A DNA stretch of 64,000 nt from Actinoplanes teichomyceticus ATCC 31121 (GCF_003711105.1 NZ_CP023865.1:966001-1030000); one strand, 5' to 3'. Shown: positions 53,439 through 63,120, counted from the stretch's first letter. A program made the numbers and translations. Notes: generated from the sequence alone by a model not told the origin.

Positions 53439-53530
53439 CCCCCGGCCGTCGCGATCCCGGGCCGGACGCCCCGCTACGGGCTGACCACCGTGCCGACCGG
53501 CGGGCGCGCCCCGCCTCTAAACTCCACGGG

Positions 53531-56500
53531 ATGGAGTCGCCCACGACGATCCGGGACCGGGCTGTCGCGGTCGCCGACTACCTCCTCGCGGTGCGCGCGC
53601 AGATGGACCGCCCGGCCCGCACGGTGCCCTCCGACGCGCACTGGCTGGACGCCCTGCCGGCACATCCGGACTGCCGGACCGGCCCGGGCCCGGACGGCGC
53701 CTCCTGGCTGCGGGTCGGCCGCCCGAAGCCACCGCCCCCGGTCACTTTGCGCCCCGAGCCCGCTGCTGACGTCACCGGCGGTGCCGAGCCCGCTGCTGAC
53801 GTCACCGGCGGTGCCGAGCCCGCTGCTGACGTCACCGGCGGTGCCCAGCCCGCTGCTGACGTCACCGGCGGTGCCGAGCCCGCTGCCGGCGCCGAGGCCG
53901 ACGTCATCGCCGGTGCCGAGCCCGCCGGCGCCGAGCCCGCCGCCGACTCCGAGGCTGCCGAGCAGACCCGTGACCTGCACCGCCGGCTCCTCGACCGGAT
54001 GCACCAGCTGGACATGGCGGCCGCCACGACCGAACTGGTCTGGGGACACGGCATCCTGGAGACCGCGATCGACGGCGCCCGGGTCCGCTATCCGCTGGTC
54101 GCCACCCCGGTCCTGATCGAGTACGACGCGGACCGCGCCCTGATCACCGTCTCCCCGTCCGGTCCGGCCCGGCTGCAGACCGATGCCCTGCACGGCCTCG
54201 ACGAACGGCATCTCGCCCGGTTGCGGGACCTGGCCGGGCCGGGCGGCGTGGTGCAGGTCGATCTCTGGGACGACCTCGAACGCCGCGAGTTCTTCCAGCG
54301 TGCCCTGACCTGTCTGGGCCACGACCGCGCCGTGCTCGTGGCGGGCGCGGCTGCGGGGCCGGGGGAGCGGGCGTCGGTCCGCGATACGGCCGTTCTCTTC
54401 GCCCGCCCACGCCAGCGGCAGCTCCGCGGTTTCCTGGAGAATCTGCGCGACCGCCTGACCGCCGGGCGCGCCACCGATCCGGTCGGCGCCCTCGCCGCGA
54501 TCCTGGCGCACGAGCCGAGCCGGCTGGCCATGCCGGACGACCGCGCGCGGGACTGGCGGCGGGTCGGTGAGCGGCTGCTCATGCCGCTGCCGACGAACGC
54601 CGCGCAGGAGTCGATCGCGCGCCGCCTGGCCCAGCACCGCAACGTGGCCGTTCAGGGTCCGCCGGGTACCGGTAAGACGCACACCATCCGCAATCTGATC
54701 TGCCATCTGATGGCGAACGGCAAGCGGGTGCTGGTGGTCGCGCAGAAGGAGGAGCCGCTGCGGGTGCTGCGCGACGGCCTGCCCGAACAGGTGCGGGCGC
54801 TGTGCCTGGCGGTGCTCGGCCGCACCACCGATCAGCTGGCCCAGCTGCAATTGGCCGCGCGGGAGCTGTCCGACCGGGCCGCCACGCTCGACATCGAGGC
54901 GCAGGCGCGCCGGGTGGAGCGGCTCACCACCGGTCTGGAGGAGGCCGAGCGGGAGCTGACCGACGCGATGGCGGGGCTGCGGCTGATCGCCGAGAGCGAG
55001 GCGGCGACGTACCGGATCGGCGGGGTGAGCCTGCTGCCCGCCGAGGTCGGCGCCTGGCTGCGGGAGCGGGCCGCGGCGCACGGCGGGATCCCGGACTCGG
55101 TGTCCGGCCCGCCACCGCTGACCATCGAGGAGTTCGCCGCGCTGCTCAAGCTGGCCGCCCGGCTGACGCCGGACGACCGGGCCGCCGCGATGCGGCCGCT
55201 CCCGGAGATCATGGACCTGCCGGACGCCGCCACCGCGGCGGCCCGCCGGGCCGGGATCTCGGCGGCGCGGGAGCGTCTGTCCCGGTTGTCGGAGCATGTC
55301 GACCTCGCTTGCGTACGCCGTGAGCAGCAGACCGCCCACGCCGAGCTGACGAGCGATCTGCGGGATGCGGTCGCCTGGCTGCGCCGCCGCGAGGGCACCT
55401 GGACCGACCGCCTCGGCCGGTTGATGGACGACCAGCACTGGCGCACCCTGTGGGCGGACCACGTGTCCACCGTCGCGGCGCTGCTCGACGAGCTGGCGGC
55501 CGGCGCCAGGGAGCAGGCCGGGCACCGCGTCGAGATCGGGGCGACCCTGCTCGCCGAGCCGAGACTGCTGCTCGCCCGGCTGGCCGAGATCCGGCAGCGG
55601 TTCGCCGCCGGCCGGGGGCTCAACCGGCTCCTGCAGGCCGGGCTGTTCCGGGTCGCCGAGGAGATCCGGGTGGACGGTGAGCCGATGCGCACGGTCACGG
55701 ACGTCGATCTGGTGGCCGCCCGGGTGCGGCGCGCGCAGGCGCACCGGCGGCTCGGTGACGTCTGGGTGGAATGGGTGGAGCGGCTGCGGATCGACGAGCC
55801 GAGCGGCGGCTGGACCGACCCTCCGGTGTGGGCCGGGGCGCTGCTGGCCGAGGCGGCCCAGTCGCTGGAGTTCGATCTGCGGCGCTGGCCCTCGTTGGTG
55901 GAGCGGGTGACCGCCCGGGTGCCGCAGGCCGGCCTGCAGCCGGACGGCGCGCGACTGGCGGCGGTGGCCGAGATGATCGACGGGGCCGGTGAGGTCTTCG
56001 GCCTGGACCATGCGCAGGCCGCGGAACGGGCGGTCACCGAGCGGCTGGCGCCGTGGCCGGAGCTGGCCGCGGCCTGGCGCACCCTGGACGGCTGGGACGA
56101 GGCGATCGCCGAGATCCGGCGGGTGGCCCTGCTGCAGCCGGACGTGCTGCGCTTCCAGGCGCTGCACGACCGGCTGGCGGCGGTCGCGCCGGAGTGGGCC
56201 GCGAAGATCGCCACCGGGGGACATCCGGTGGTCTCCGGGCCGGCTTGCCTCCAGGCGTGGGAGTGGCGCCGGGCGCAGACCTGGTTCGACAGCGTGGTCG
56301 GCGACGTCGACCCGGCGGCGCTGGGCCGCCGGGTGGAGCGGGCCCGGACGACGATCCGGCGGCTGACCGGCGAGCTGGTGGTCGCCTCCGCCTGGCTGGA
56401 GGTGGCCCGCGCGTTGGACGACCGGCGCCGGGCCGCGCTGGCCGACTGGACCACCGCGCTGCGCAAGATCGGGAAGGGCGCCGGGCGCGGCGCCGCGCTC

Positions 56501-57799
56501 TGGCAGGCGCACGCGCAGCGCGCGCTGGAGTCCGCGGTGGCCGCCGTGCCGGTCTGGGTCATGTCGGTGGACCGGGCGATCGAGCAGTTCGCCGGGGGCG
56601 CGAAGTTCGACGTGGTGATCGTGGACGAGGCGTCCCAGGCGGATCTGTTCGCGCTGCCGGTGCTGTCCCTGGCCGAGCGCGCCGTGGTGGTCGGCGACGA
56701 TCAGCAGGTCGGCCCGCAGCTGAGCTTCGTCGGCCCGGTGCAGGGGCTGATCCGGCGGCATCTGAGCGATGTGCCCTCGGCCGAGCACTTCGACCCGGAG
56801 TCGTCGCTCTACGACCACGCGGTGCGCCGGTCGCCGGAGCGGATCCTGCTCACCGAGCACTTCCGGTGCGTGCCGCAGATCATCGAGTTCTCCTCGCGGC
56901 ACTACTACGCCGGCAAGATCATGCCGCTGCGGGCGGATCGGCCGTCCCTGCCGCCGATCCGGAACGTGTACTGCCCGGACGGGGTCCGGCGGAACCTGCC
57001 CGGCTTCGGTGAGGTCAACCCCGACGAGGCGGACGCGCTGGTCGACCGGGTCACCAGGATCGTCACGGATCCCCGGTACGACGGCCGCACGCTCGGCGTG
57101 ATCAGCCTGCTCAGCAGCGGTGGGCAGGCGGGTTACCTGCTCCGGCGGATCCGCGAGGCGATCGGCGAGGACGAGATCCAGGCGCGGCGGCTGCGGGTCG
57201 GTGACGCGTACACGTTCCAGGGCGACGAGCGGGACGTGGTGCTGCTGTCCATGGTGGTGTCCGGCCGGGACCAGCGGATCGCCGCCTTCACCAGGCGGGA
57301 CTACCACCGGCGGATCAATGTGGCCGCGTCCCGCGCCCGCGACCAGCTGTGGATCTACCACTCGGTGCGGCCGGAGGAACTGCTCGCGGACGACGCGCGG
57401 GCGCTGCTGCTGTCGTACGCGATGCGGCTGCCCGCCGCCCGGACCGCCGCGAGCGATCCGGCGGCGGCGTGCGAGAGCGATCTGGAGCGCTACGTCCTGC
57501 GGCTGCTCGTGGCCCGGGGGCACCGTCCGATCCGGCAGTTGCCGATCGGCGACCATCGGATCGACTTCGTGCTGGACGCGCCGGACGGCCGCCGGCTGGC
57601 GATCGAGTGCGACGGCGACGCCTGGCCGGGCGCGGAGCGGTGGGAGAGCGACATGCGCCGGCAGGCGCTGCTGGAGCGGGTGGCCGACTGCGTGTTCGTC
57701 CGCATCCGGGGCAGCGTCTTCGCGCGCGAGCCGGAGGCGGCGATGCGGCCGGTCTGGCAGCGGATCGCCGAGCTGGAGATCCGGCCGGCCGCCGATTGA
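53531..57799 (+). CDS. Large SF1 helicase with C-terminal PD-(D/E)xK nuclease domain
   Basis: Predicted 1422-residue protein. After an N-terminal helix region comes a linker of four EPAADVTGGA repeats (about 76-118), then an alpha/beta part (about 150-330). The helicase has motif I VQGPPGTGKTHT (Lys382), a long insertion of about 600 residues with coiled coils, motif II VIVDEASQADLF (Asp1032), motif III VVGDDQQVGPQ, LLTEHFRCVPQII, VGDAYTFQGDERDVVLL and motif VI INVAASRARDQLWI. A Vsr/MTES_1575-like nuclease ends it: CESDLERYVLRLL, HRIDFVL, then IECDGDAW (Glu1359, Asp1361). Similar helicase-nuclease fusions appear in phage-defence islands, so defence is a reasonable guess. ATG 53531 is chosen; upstream frame lies in the repeat. 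Confidence 0.85.
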   Translation: MESPTTIRDRAVAVADYLLAVRAQMDRPARTVPSDAHWLDALPAHPDCRTGPGPDGASWLRVGRPKPPPPVTLRPEPAADVTGGAEPAADVTGGAEPAADVTGGAQPAADVTGGAEPAAGAEADVIAGAEPAGAEPAADSEAAEQTRDLHRRLLDRMHQLDMAAATTELVWGHGILETAIDGARVRYPLVATPVLIEYDADRALITVSPSGPARLQTDALHGLDERHLARLRDLAGPGGVVQVDLWDDLERREFFQRALTCLGHDRAVLVAGAAAGPGERASVRDTAVLFARPRQRQLRGFLENLRDRLTAGRATDPVGALAAILAHEPSRLAMPDDRARDWRRVGERLLMPLPTNAAQESIARRLAQHRNVAVQGPPGTGKTHTIRNLICHLMANGKRVLVVAQKEEPLRVLRDGLPEQVRALCLAVLGRTTDQLAQLQLAARELSDRAATLDIEAQARRVERLTTGLEEAERELTDAMAGLRLIAESEAATYRIGGVSLLPAEVGAWLRERAAAHGGIPDSVSGPPPLTIEEFAALLKLAARLTPDDRAAAMRPLPEIMDLPDAATAAARRAGISAARERLSRLSEHVDLACVRREQQTAHAELTSDLRDAVAWLRRREGTWTDRLGRLMDDQHWRTLWADHVSTVAALLDELAAGAREQAGHRVEIGATLLAEPRLLLARLAEIRQRFAAGRGLNRLLQAGLFRVAEEIRVDGEPMRTVTDVDLVAARVRRAQAHRRLGDVWVEWVERLRIDEPSGGWTDPPVWAGALLAEAAQSLEFDLRRWPSLVERVTARVPQAGLQPDGARLAAVAEMIDGAGEVFGLDHAQAAERAVTERLAPWPELAAAWRTLDGWDEAIAEIRRVALLQPDVLRFQALHDRLAAVAPEWAAKIATGGHPVVSGPACLQAWEWRRAQTWFDSVVGDVDPAALGRRVERARTTIRRLTGELVVASAWLEVARALDDRRRAALADWTTALRKIGKGAGRGAALWQAHAQRALESAVAAVPVWVMSVDRAIEQFAGGAKFDVVIVDEASQADLFALPVLSLAERAVVVGDDQQVGPQLSFVGPVQGLIRRHLSDVPSAEHFDPESSLYDHAVRRSPERILLTEHFRCVPQIIEFSSRHYYAGKIMPLRADRPSLPPIRNVYCPDGVRRNLPGFGEVNPDEADALVDRVTRIVTDPRYDGRTLGVISLLSSGGQAGYLLRRIREAIGEDEIQARRLRVGDAYTFQGDERDVVLLSMVVSGRDQRIAAFTRRDYHRRINVAASRARDQLWIYHSVRPEELLADDARALLLSYAMRLPAARTAASDPAAACESDLERYVLRLLVARGHRPIRQLPIGDHRIDFVLDAPDGRRLAIECDGDAWPGAERWESDMRRQALLERVADCVFVRIRGSVFAREPEAAMRPVWQRIAELEIRPAAD
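53756..53885. repeat. Four 30-bp tandem repeats in the helicase-nuclease gene
   Basis: Four nearly identical 30-bp units (GAGCCCGCTGCTGACGTCAC plus CGGCGGTGCC) encode EPAADVTGGA, one unit with Gln instead of Glu. They form a flexible linker after the first 75 residues. Confidence 0.95.
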
Positions 57800-58135
57800 C
57801 GATCACGTACAGCGAGATTGCCGGAACGTGGCGTGCATGTGGACGGCGCCGGGCGGGTAGGAGATCGCGCAAGGTTCCCCGTCGGATACTGGTAGTGACT
57901 GTCCGTCATGGAGGGCGAGACGCTTTTCGGTGGAATTGAGCGGTAAAGCGGTCCGCCGTTCGGTTGTTTCGATACTCTGGATGGGCGATAATTCCCTGCT
58001 CCTGGCCTTGCCTACGGAAACGTCAAAACTTTGACTCTGGCGTCCCCTGTTACTACGGCCCGGTGACAGGTCGTAATAGGTGAGGGGCCCGGCGGCAGGT
58101 GAGGCGGCCGTGGCCAAGGGGGGAGGTGTCGGCGG
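57800..58135. other. Regulatory gap upstream of the PAS-EAL gene
   Basis: No gene is seen. The segment 57950-58060 is AT-rich, contains a good promoter (57964-57992), a small perfect inverted repeat GTCAAA-AC-TTTGAC (about 58021-58034) and a near-perfect CCTGTTAC/GTGACAGG pair (about 58047-58074), suggestive of operator sites or leader RNA structure. Confidence 0.5.
57964..57992 (+). promoter_or_regulatory. Promoter candidate for the PAS-EAL gene
   Basis: TTGTTT (57964-57969), a 17-base spacer and GATAAT (57987-57992) match the vegetative promoter layout. The preceding GC of GCGATAAT also recalls flagellar-type -10 boxes, but the -35 does not. Confidence 0.5.
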
Positions 58136-59821
58136 ATGACCGTGCCCGAGGAGCGGGAGCGCTGTGCGTTCCCGGCGACGCCGCTGCCCGAGCAGCGCCC
58201 GCCGGCGCCGGACCGCGCGGCCTGGTTCTCCTACACCGCGGCCAGCGACCAGATCGTCTGGTCCGCCGCGCTCTCCGCGATGCTCGGCCGGGCGCCCGCC
58301 GAGAAGGAGATGACCCGCCAGATCCTGGCTCGCTACGTGCACCGGGACGACCTGGCCGCGGCGCTGGGCGCGATCACCGAGGTCTGGACCACCCGCGCCG
58401 GCGTGCCGGTCACCGTGCGGCTGATGCGTGGCGACGGCGGCTGGTTCGACGTGGACTGCCGGCTGGAACCGATGATGAGCCCGGACGGCACGGTCCGCGG
58501 CATCCGCGGCACGGTGCGCGACGTCACCGCCCGGGAACGCGCCCGCCGGGAGGACGACCGGCTCACCCGCCGCGGCGAGACCGTGCAATCCTCGCTGATC
58601 GAGCCGGACCCGGCCACCGGCCTGCTGACCCGGCCACGGTTCGCCGACGAGATCGACCGTGCGCTGCGCCTGGCCGCCGGCGCGCTTCTGGTGCTGCGGG
58701 TGCAGGCCGAGGGCGCCGGCGACGGCGGGGCGGGAGTACGCCCGGAACGCAACGCCGACCTGCTGCACCGCGCCGCCCGCACGCTGGAGGGCCGCCTCGC
58801 CCCCGAGCAGCTGCTCGGCCGGGTCGGACCGAACGAGATCGCGGCACTGCTCCCGGCCACCACCTGGACGGTCGCCCGCAAGCAGGCCGGCGCCCTGGTC
58901 GAGGCGCTGCGCGCGGACATCGGGGCGCGGGTCTGGGGCGGGCTGGTCCGGTTCCGCCCGGACGGCGAGGCGGGCAGCCACGATCTGCTGATCGACGCCG
59001 AGCAGGCGTGGCGGCAGTCCCGGGACGCGGACCGGCCGCTCACCCTGGTCGCGCATCCGGTGCCGGCCCGGGACCGGCAGGGGTCGTACCGCAACCGGGT
59101 CGCCGACGCGCTGGGCACCGACCGGTTCACCCTCTACTCGCAACCGATCCTGGAGTTGCAGACCAACCGGGTGACCCGGCACGAGCTGCTGCTGCGGGTG
59201 CTCGACGAGGCGGACGGCCCGCAGTCGCCGATCCAGGTGCTGGACACCGCGGAACGGCTGGACGCGGTCTTCGACATCGACCTGTGGGTGGTGGAGCGGG
59301 CCATGCGGCTCGCCGCCGAGCAGCCCGGGATGGGCCTGCAGATCAACCTGTCCGGCCGATCGGTCGGCGATCCCCGGCTCACCGCGGAGGTCGAGCGCCT
59401 GCTCGCCCAGTACCGGGTCGATCCTCAGCAGCTGACCTTCGAGATCACCGAGACCGCGCTGATCGGCAACCTGAGCGAGGCGCGCCGATTCGCCGACCGG
59501 ATCCGGGATCTCGGCTGCTCGCTGGCGCTGGACGACTTCGGGTCGGGCTACGCGTCGTTCCGCTATCTGCGGCTCTTCCCGATCGACCTCGTCAAGATCG
59601 ACGGGGAGTACGTCGTCGACCTGGTCGACAACCCGCAGGACCAGGTGCTGGTGCGGGCGCTGGTGCAGGTGTGCCAGGCGTACGGGATCCACACCGTGGC
59701 CGAATTCGTGCAGGACGACGCGACCCTGCGGATGTTGCGCGAGCTCGGCGTCGACTACGTCCAGGGCTATCTGATCGGTCGCCCGTCGCCGGTCGTGCCG
59801 GGCCGGTTGCCGAGCGCCTGA
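58136..59821 (+). CDS. PAS - degenerate GGDEF - EAL variant protein
   Basis: Predicted 561-residue cytoplasmic protein. A PAS-like domain spans about 28-135 (WFSYTAASDQIVWSAAL, GIRGTVRDVTARERAR). The next part (about 155-300) is a GGDEF fold that has lost its catalytic loop, reading GRVGPNEIAAL. The EAL domain (about 315-555) has ELL in place of EAL (RHELLLRV), then INLSGRS, EITETAL, DDFGSGYASF, VKIDGEYV and AEFVQDD. Cyclase activity is very unlikely; phosphodiesterase activity is uncertain, so it may be a c-di-GMP sensor. ATG 58136 follows GGGGAGG. The cupin gene begins 19 bases after its stop. Confidence 0.85.
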   Translation: MTVPEERERCAFPATPLPEQRPPAPDRAAWFSYTAASDQIVWSAALSAMLGRAPAEKEMTRQILARYVHRDDLAAALGAITEVWTTRAGVPVTVRLMRGDGGWFDVDCRLEPMMSPDGTVRGIRGTVRDVTARERARREDDRLTRRGETVQSSLIEPDPATGLLTRPRFADEIDRALRLAAGALLVLRVQAEGAGDGGAGVRPERNADLLHRAARTLEGRLAPEQLLGRVGPNEIAALLPATTWTVARKQAGALVEALRADIGARVWGGLVRFRPDGEAGSHDLLIDAEQAWRQSRDADRPLTLVAHPVPARDRQGSYRNRVADALGTDRFTLYSQPILELQTNRVTRHELLLRVLDEADGPQSPIQVLDTAERLDAVFDIDLWVVERAMRLAAEQPGMGLQINLSGRSVGDPRLTAEVERLLAQYRVDPQQLTFEITETALIGNLSEARRFADRIRDLGCSLALDDFGSGYASFRYLRLFPIDLVKIDGEYVVDLVDNPQDQVLVRALVQVCQAYGIHTVAEFVQDDATLRMLRELGVDYVQGYLIGRPSPVVPGRLPSA

Positions 59822-59840
59822 GACGGGTACACGTGGGCGC

Positions 59841-60230
59841 ATGGAGCACTTCACGATCGCCACTGTCGCCGAGAAGAGTCCGGATTTCCGCCGCGTCCTG
59901 TGGACCGGCAAGCACACCCAGCTCGTCGTCATGACCATCCCACCGGGTGGCGAGATCGGTGAGGAGGTCCACGAGGTGGACCAGATCCTCACCTTCGTCA
60001 GCGGCGTCGGCAAGGCCGTCGTCTCCGGGCAGACCCGCTCGGTCGCCCAGGGCGACCTGGTGGTGGTGCCGGCCGGGCGCAAGCACAACTTCCTCAACGA
60101 CGGGCCGAACCCGCTGGTTCTCTACACCGTGTACGGCCCGCCGGAGCACGCCGACGGCGCGGTGCACAGGACCAAGGAGGAGGCGGACGCGGCCGAGGAG
60201 GCGGGCAAGGACGAGCCGCCGTCCGCATGA
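59841..60230 (+). CDS. Cupin-domain protein
   Basis: Predicted 129-residue single cupin domain. The first metal-binding motif reads GGEIGEEVHEVDQILTFVSG (Glu and His ligands), and the second GDLVVVPAGRKHNFLN (final His). The C-terminus is an acidic tail (KEEADAAEEAGKDE). Small cupins of this class bind a metal and range from isomerases to storage or stress proteins; the substrate cannot be read from sequence. It begins 19 bases after the PAS-EAL gene and is probably co-transcribed, ending at a strong terminator. Confidence 0.85.
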   Translation: MEHFTIATVAEKSPDFRRVLWTGKHTQLVVMTIPPGGEIGEEVHEVDQILTFVSGVGKAVVSGQTRSVAQGDLVVVPAGRKHNFLNDGPNPLVLYTVYGPPEHADGAVHRTKEEADAAEEAGKDEPPSA

Positions 60231-60240
60231 CCCACGGGTA

Positions 60241-60292
60241 CACGACGCCGGAACCGGCCGAGGCCCCCCAGCCAGCCGGTTCCGGCGTCGTG
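60241..60292 (+). terminator. Terminator after the cupin gene
   Basis: An 18-bp perfect stem (CACGACGCCGGAACCGGC at 60241-60258, GCCGGTTCCGGCGTCGTG at 60275-60292) encloses a 16-base loop. Confidence 0.88.
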
Positions 60293-60420
60293 TCGGGGTA
60301 GAAAGTCCTCGGACAGCGTACTCGCTGAGGTTCACGTAAGTCGATCGATTCGGTGACCCGCTGTGGATTGCTGTCCGCCCGGCCCATGCCGGACTGTCCG
60401 AACGCCACTAACCTTCGAGC

Positions 60421-60876
60421 ATGGACGAGCCCCGCTGGTTGACGCCGGAGCAGCAGGCGACCTGGCGGCGGCTCGTCGAAGTGCTGGTCAAGGTGCCCGC
60501 GGCGCTGGAGGCCCAGCTGCAGCGGGACGCCGGCCTGACGCACATGGGCTATCTGGTGCTGATGACCCTGTCCGAGCGGCCCGACCGCCGGCTCCCGATG
60601 AGCCACCTGGCCCGGCGCGCCTGCGCGTCGCTGTCCCGGCTCTCGCACGTGGTCAGCCGGCTGGAGCAGCACGGCTGGGTGCGGCGCGAGCGGGACCGGA
60701 CCGACGGCCGGGTGCAGATCGCGGTGCTCACCGAGGAGGGGCACGCCAAGGTGGTGGCGACCGCGCCGGGCCACGCCGAGGCGGTCCAGCAGCTGATCTT
60801 CGACCGGTTGACGGCCGCGCAGGTGCGCCAGCTCAACCGGCTCACCGGCGCTCTGCTGGATGATCCACCCGCCTGA
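60421..60876 (+). CDS. MarR-family transcriptional regulator
   Basis: Predicted 151-residue winged-helix regulator. The core includes [23 protein letters not shown], the recognition helix region [20 protein letters not shown], and the wing [17 protein letters not shown] with the DxR motif of the family. Dimerisation helices flank it at both ends. Ligand and targets are unknown; the mycothiol dehydrogenase downstream is separated by a repeat-filled gap, so a regulatory link is only possible. The ATG at 60421 is preceded by CTAACCTTCGAGC, consistent with a very short leader. Confidence 0.9.
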   Translation: MDEPRWLTPEQQATWRRLVEVLVKVPAALEAQLQRDAGLTHMGYLVLMTLSERPDRRLPMSHLARRACASLSRLSHVVSRLEQHGWVRRERDRTDGRVQIAVLTEEGHAKVVATAPGHAEAVQQLIFDRLTAAQVRQLNRLTGALLDDPPA

Positions 60877-61241
60877 GCCGTCCTGCGGCGTGCACGGCAG
60901 TCCGGTTCCGTCCCGCGGTGTGCGGTCTGGCCTGCGCCGCGGTGTGCGGTCGCGCCCGTCGCGCGCTGTGCGGTCGCGCTCGTTCCGCGCTGTGCGGTCG
61001 CGCTCGTTCCGCGCTGTGCGGTCGCGCTCGTTCCGCGCTGTGCGGTCGCGCTCGTTCCGCGCTGTGCGGTCGCGCCCGTCGCGCGCTGTGCGGACTCGCC
61101 TGTCCCGTGGTGTGCGGACTCGCCTGTCCCGTGGTGTGCGGACTTGCCCGTCCCGCGGCGTTCGGGATCTCGCCCGTCCCGCGGCGTGCGGATGAGAGGG
61201 TGGTCCGGATCGGACCGGTCGACGAGGAGAGGTGCGGCGAG
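60877..61241. other. Repeat-filled gap before the mycothiol dehydrogenase
   Basis: No gene is supported; nearly the whole gap is the tandem repeat listed separately. The last 45 bases hold the AGGAGAGGTGCGGCG leader of the next gene. Confidence 0.6.
60893..61192. repeat. 24-bp tandem repeat array, about 12 units
   Basis: Units of 24 bp related to GCTGTGCGGTCGCGCTCGTT + CCGC follow head to tail; the central ones (from 60965) are identical, the outer ones diverge. The period is a multiple of three and stays open in several frames, but the residues are monotonous Arg/Ser/Val and no gene is supported. Confidence 0.9.
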
Positions 61242-62327
61242 ATGAGTCAGCGGGTTCGGGGCGTGATCGCCCGGGCGAAGGGCAAGCCGGTCGAGGTGGC
61301 CACCATCGTGGTGCCCGATCCGGGGCCGGGCGAGGCGGTGGTGCAGGTGAAGACGTGCGGGGTGTGCCACACCGACCTGCACTACCGGGAGGGCGGCATC
61401 AACGACGAGTTCCCGTTCCTGCTCGGGCACGAGGCGGCCGGCGTGGTCGAGGCGGTCGGCGCCGGGGTGACCGACGTGGCGCCCGGCGACTTCGTGGTGC
61501 TGAACTGGCGGGCCGTCTGCGGCGCCTGCCGGGCCTGCACCCGGGGCCGGCCGTGGTACTGCTTCGCCACCCACAACGCGGCGCAGAAGATGACCCTGGA
61601 GGACGGCACCGAACTGTCCCCGGCGCTGGGCATCGGCGCGTTCGCGGAGAAGACGCTGGTGCACGCCGGGCAGTGCACGAAGGTTGACCCGCAGGCCCGG
61701 GCCGCGGCGGTCGGGCTGCTCGGCTGCGGCGTGATGGCCGGGCTGGGCGCGGCGATCAACACCGGCGGGGTGACCCGCGGCGACTCGGTCGCGGTGATCG
61801 GCTGCGGCGGGGTGGGCGACGGCGCGGTGGCCGGCGCGGCGCTGGCCGGAGCGACCACGATCATCGCGATCGACACCGACGACCGGAAGCTGGAGTGGGC
61901 CCGCGGCTTCGGGGCCACCCACACGATCAACGCCCGGGAACACGACGTGGTGGCCCGGGTACGGGAGCTGACCGGTGGCTTCGGCGCCGACGTGGTGGTC
62001 GAGGCGGTCGGCCGTCCGGAGACGTACGAGCAGGCGTTCTACGCCCGTGACCTGGCCGGCACCGTGGTGCTGGTCGGCGTGCCGACCCCGGACATGCGGA
62101 TCGAGCTGCCGCTGCTGGACGTCTTCGGCCGCGGCGGCGCGCTCAAGTCCAGCTGGTACGGCGACTGCCTGCCCAGCCGGGACTTCCCGATGCTGACCGA
62201 GCTCTACCGGCAGGGCCGCCTCGACCTGGACGCGTTCGTCACCGAGGAGATCCCGCTGGACCAGGTGGAGCAGGCGTTCGCCAAGATGCACACCGGAGAG
62301 GTGCTGCGCTCGGTCGTCGTCCTGTAG
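61242..62327 (+). CDS. mscR: S-(hydroxymethyl)mycothiol dehydrogenase
   Basis: Predicted 361-residue zinc-dependent medium-chain dehydrogenase, the mycothiol-dependent formaldehyde dehydrogenase that also acts on S-nitrosomycothiol. The catalytic zinc ligand region is [16 protein letters not shown], with [12 protein letters not shown] following. The structural zinc cysteines are [15 protein letters not shown]. The NAD loop is [14 protein letters not shown]. The later [14 protein letters not shown] segment and the length are typical for this group rather than for general alcohol dehydrogenases. ATG 61242 is preceded by AGGAGAGG. Mycothiol dependence fits an actinobacterium. The usual metallo-hydrolase partner gene does not follow. 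Confidence 0.92.
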   Translation: MSQRVRGVIARAKGKPVEVATIVVPDPGPGEAVVQVKTCGVCHTDLHYREGGINDEFPFLLGHEAAGVVEAVGAGVTDVAPGDFVVLNWRAVCGACRACTRGRPWYCFATHNAAQKMTLEDGTELSPALGIGAFAEKTLVHAGQCTKVDPQARAAAVGLLGCGVMAGLGAAINTGGVTRGDSVAVIGCGGVGDGAVAGAALAGATTIIAIDTDDRKLEWARGFGATHTINAREHDVVARVRELTGGFGADVVVEAVGRPETYEQAFYARDLAGTVVLVGVPTPDMRIELPLLDVFGRGGALKSSWYGDCLPSRDFPMLTELYRQGRLDLDAFVTEEIPLDQVEQAFAKMHTGEVLRSVVVL

Positions 62328-63120
62328 CCCCTACGTCACGCGCGGGGTGGCGGACGTCGCCCCGCCGGTGAGCGTGATCGGGCGCCCACGCCGCGCCCCG
62401 GCCCGGGTCACCGCCGGGGCGTGGCGCCGGTTCCGGTCAAGGTCACTGACCGGAACGCGAGCGTGCCCGGCACGGTGATCCTGCGGCGGGGCGTGCAGGC
62501 GATGCAGTCGCCGCGCACCACCGCGCGCGATCCCGAGCCGAACCGGGTGGTCAACCCGCCGCTGTCGGTCTCCTTCCGGACGGCAACGTGCGTCGGAGCA
62601 GCGACCGCATAACGCGGCGTCATGACCAGGCGACTCGACGTGGACCGTGGTCGTGCCGCGGTCCCGGCGGCCTCCGGAGCCTTGGTCGTAGCCGGGGCGG
62701 CGGCCGCCAAGTCCACAGCGGCGTTGGTGACCGCGGGTCGACGCGAGCCGGGTGTTGTACCGCTTGAGCCGGTAGAAACCACCCGCACGAACGTCGGTGG
62801 AACCGGAATTGTCGTACCCCGATGGTTGGGTCTCGTGCATGCCGCCGTCGTTTCCCCCGCCGCATCTGCCCGGCCTGCCGCTCGCCGCGCCGGTGGCCGG
62901 GATGCGCAGGCTCGTCCGGGCGCGTCGCGCCGTCGCGCTGGCCCGGGCGAGTCGCGCCTTCCACCACTGTGGCACCACCCGATCGGAGGACAGCGAGGCG
63001 CCCGCCGGCGCCGCGCCCTCCCCGGATCGGCGTCGGTGGTGATCGCAGGTTTCCCGCGAGGGTGGCGCGCGGTAGTGTTCTGGCTCCGACGCGTATCCAT
63101 CGACAGGGAGGCGTTGGCCG
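62328..63120. other. Gap with possible decayed minus-strand gene
   Basis: No complete gene is convincing. On the minus strand, pieces such as AGGFYRLKRYNTRLAS (about 62740-62790) and RLVMTPRYAVAAPTHVAV (about 62570-62630) look protein-like but lie in different frames, so an old gene may be decaying here. The last 60 bases contain the AGGGAGG leader of the monooxygenase. Confidence 0.35.
62341..62365 (+). terminator. Possible terminator after mscR
   Basis: An imperfect hairpin with inner stem GGCG-GACGT-CGCC and outer GCGG/CCGC lies about 15 bases after the stop. Confidence 0.35.

Larger units (their letters stand above)
53102..53530. other. Gap before the large helicase-nuclease gene
   Basis: Contains an SDR gene remnant (about 53190-53349) and a 42-bp direct repeat, listed separately. 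No complete gene is seen. Confidence 0.6.

Noticed and set aside
57964..57992. Flagellar sigma (FliA) promoter
   Set aside because: The GCGATAAT box is similar but the -35 element does not fit, and no flagellar gene follows.
57960..58080. c-di-GMP riboswitch upstream of the PAS-EAL gene
   Set aside because: There are inverted repeats, but I do not see the conserved GEMM core or tetraloop-receptor pattern; kept only as a regulatory gap.
60893..61192. CRISPR array
   Set aside because: The units are directly adjacent with no unique spacers; this is a simple 24-bp tandem repeat.
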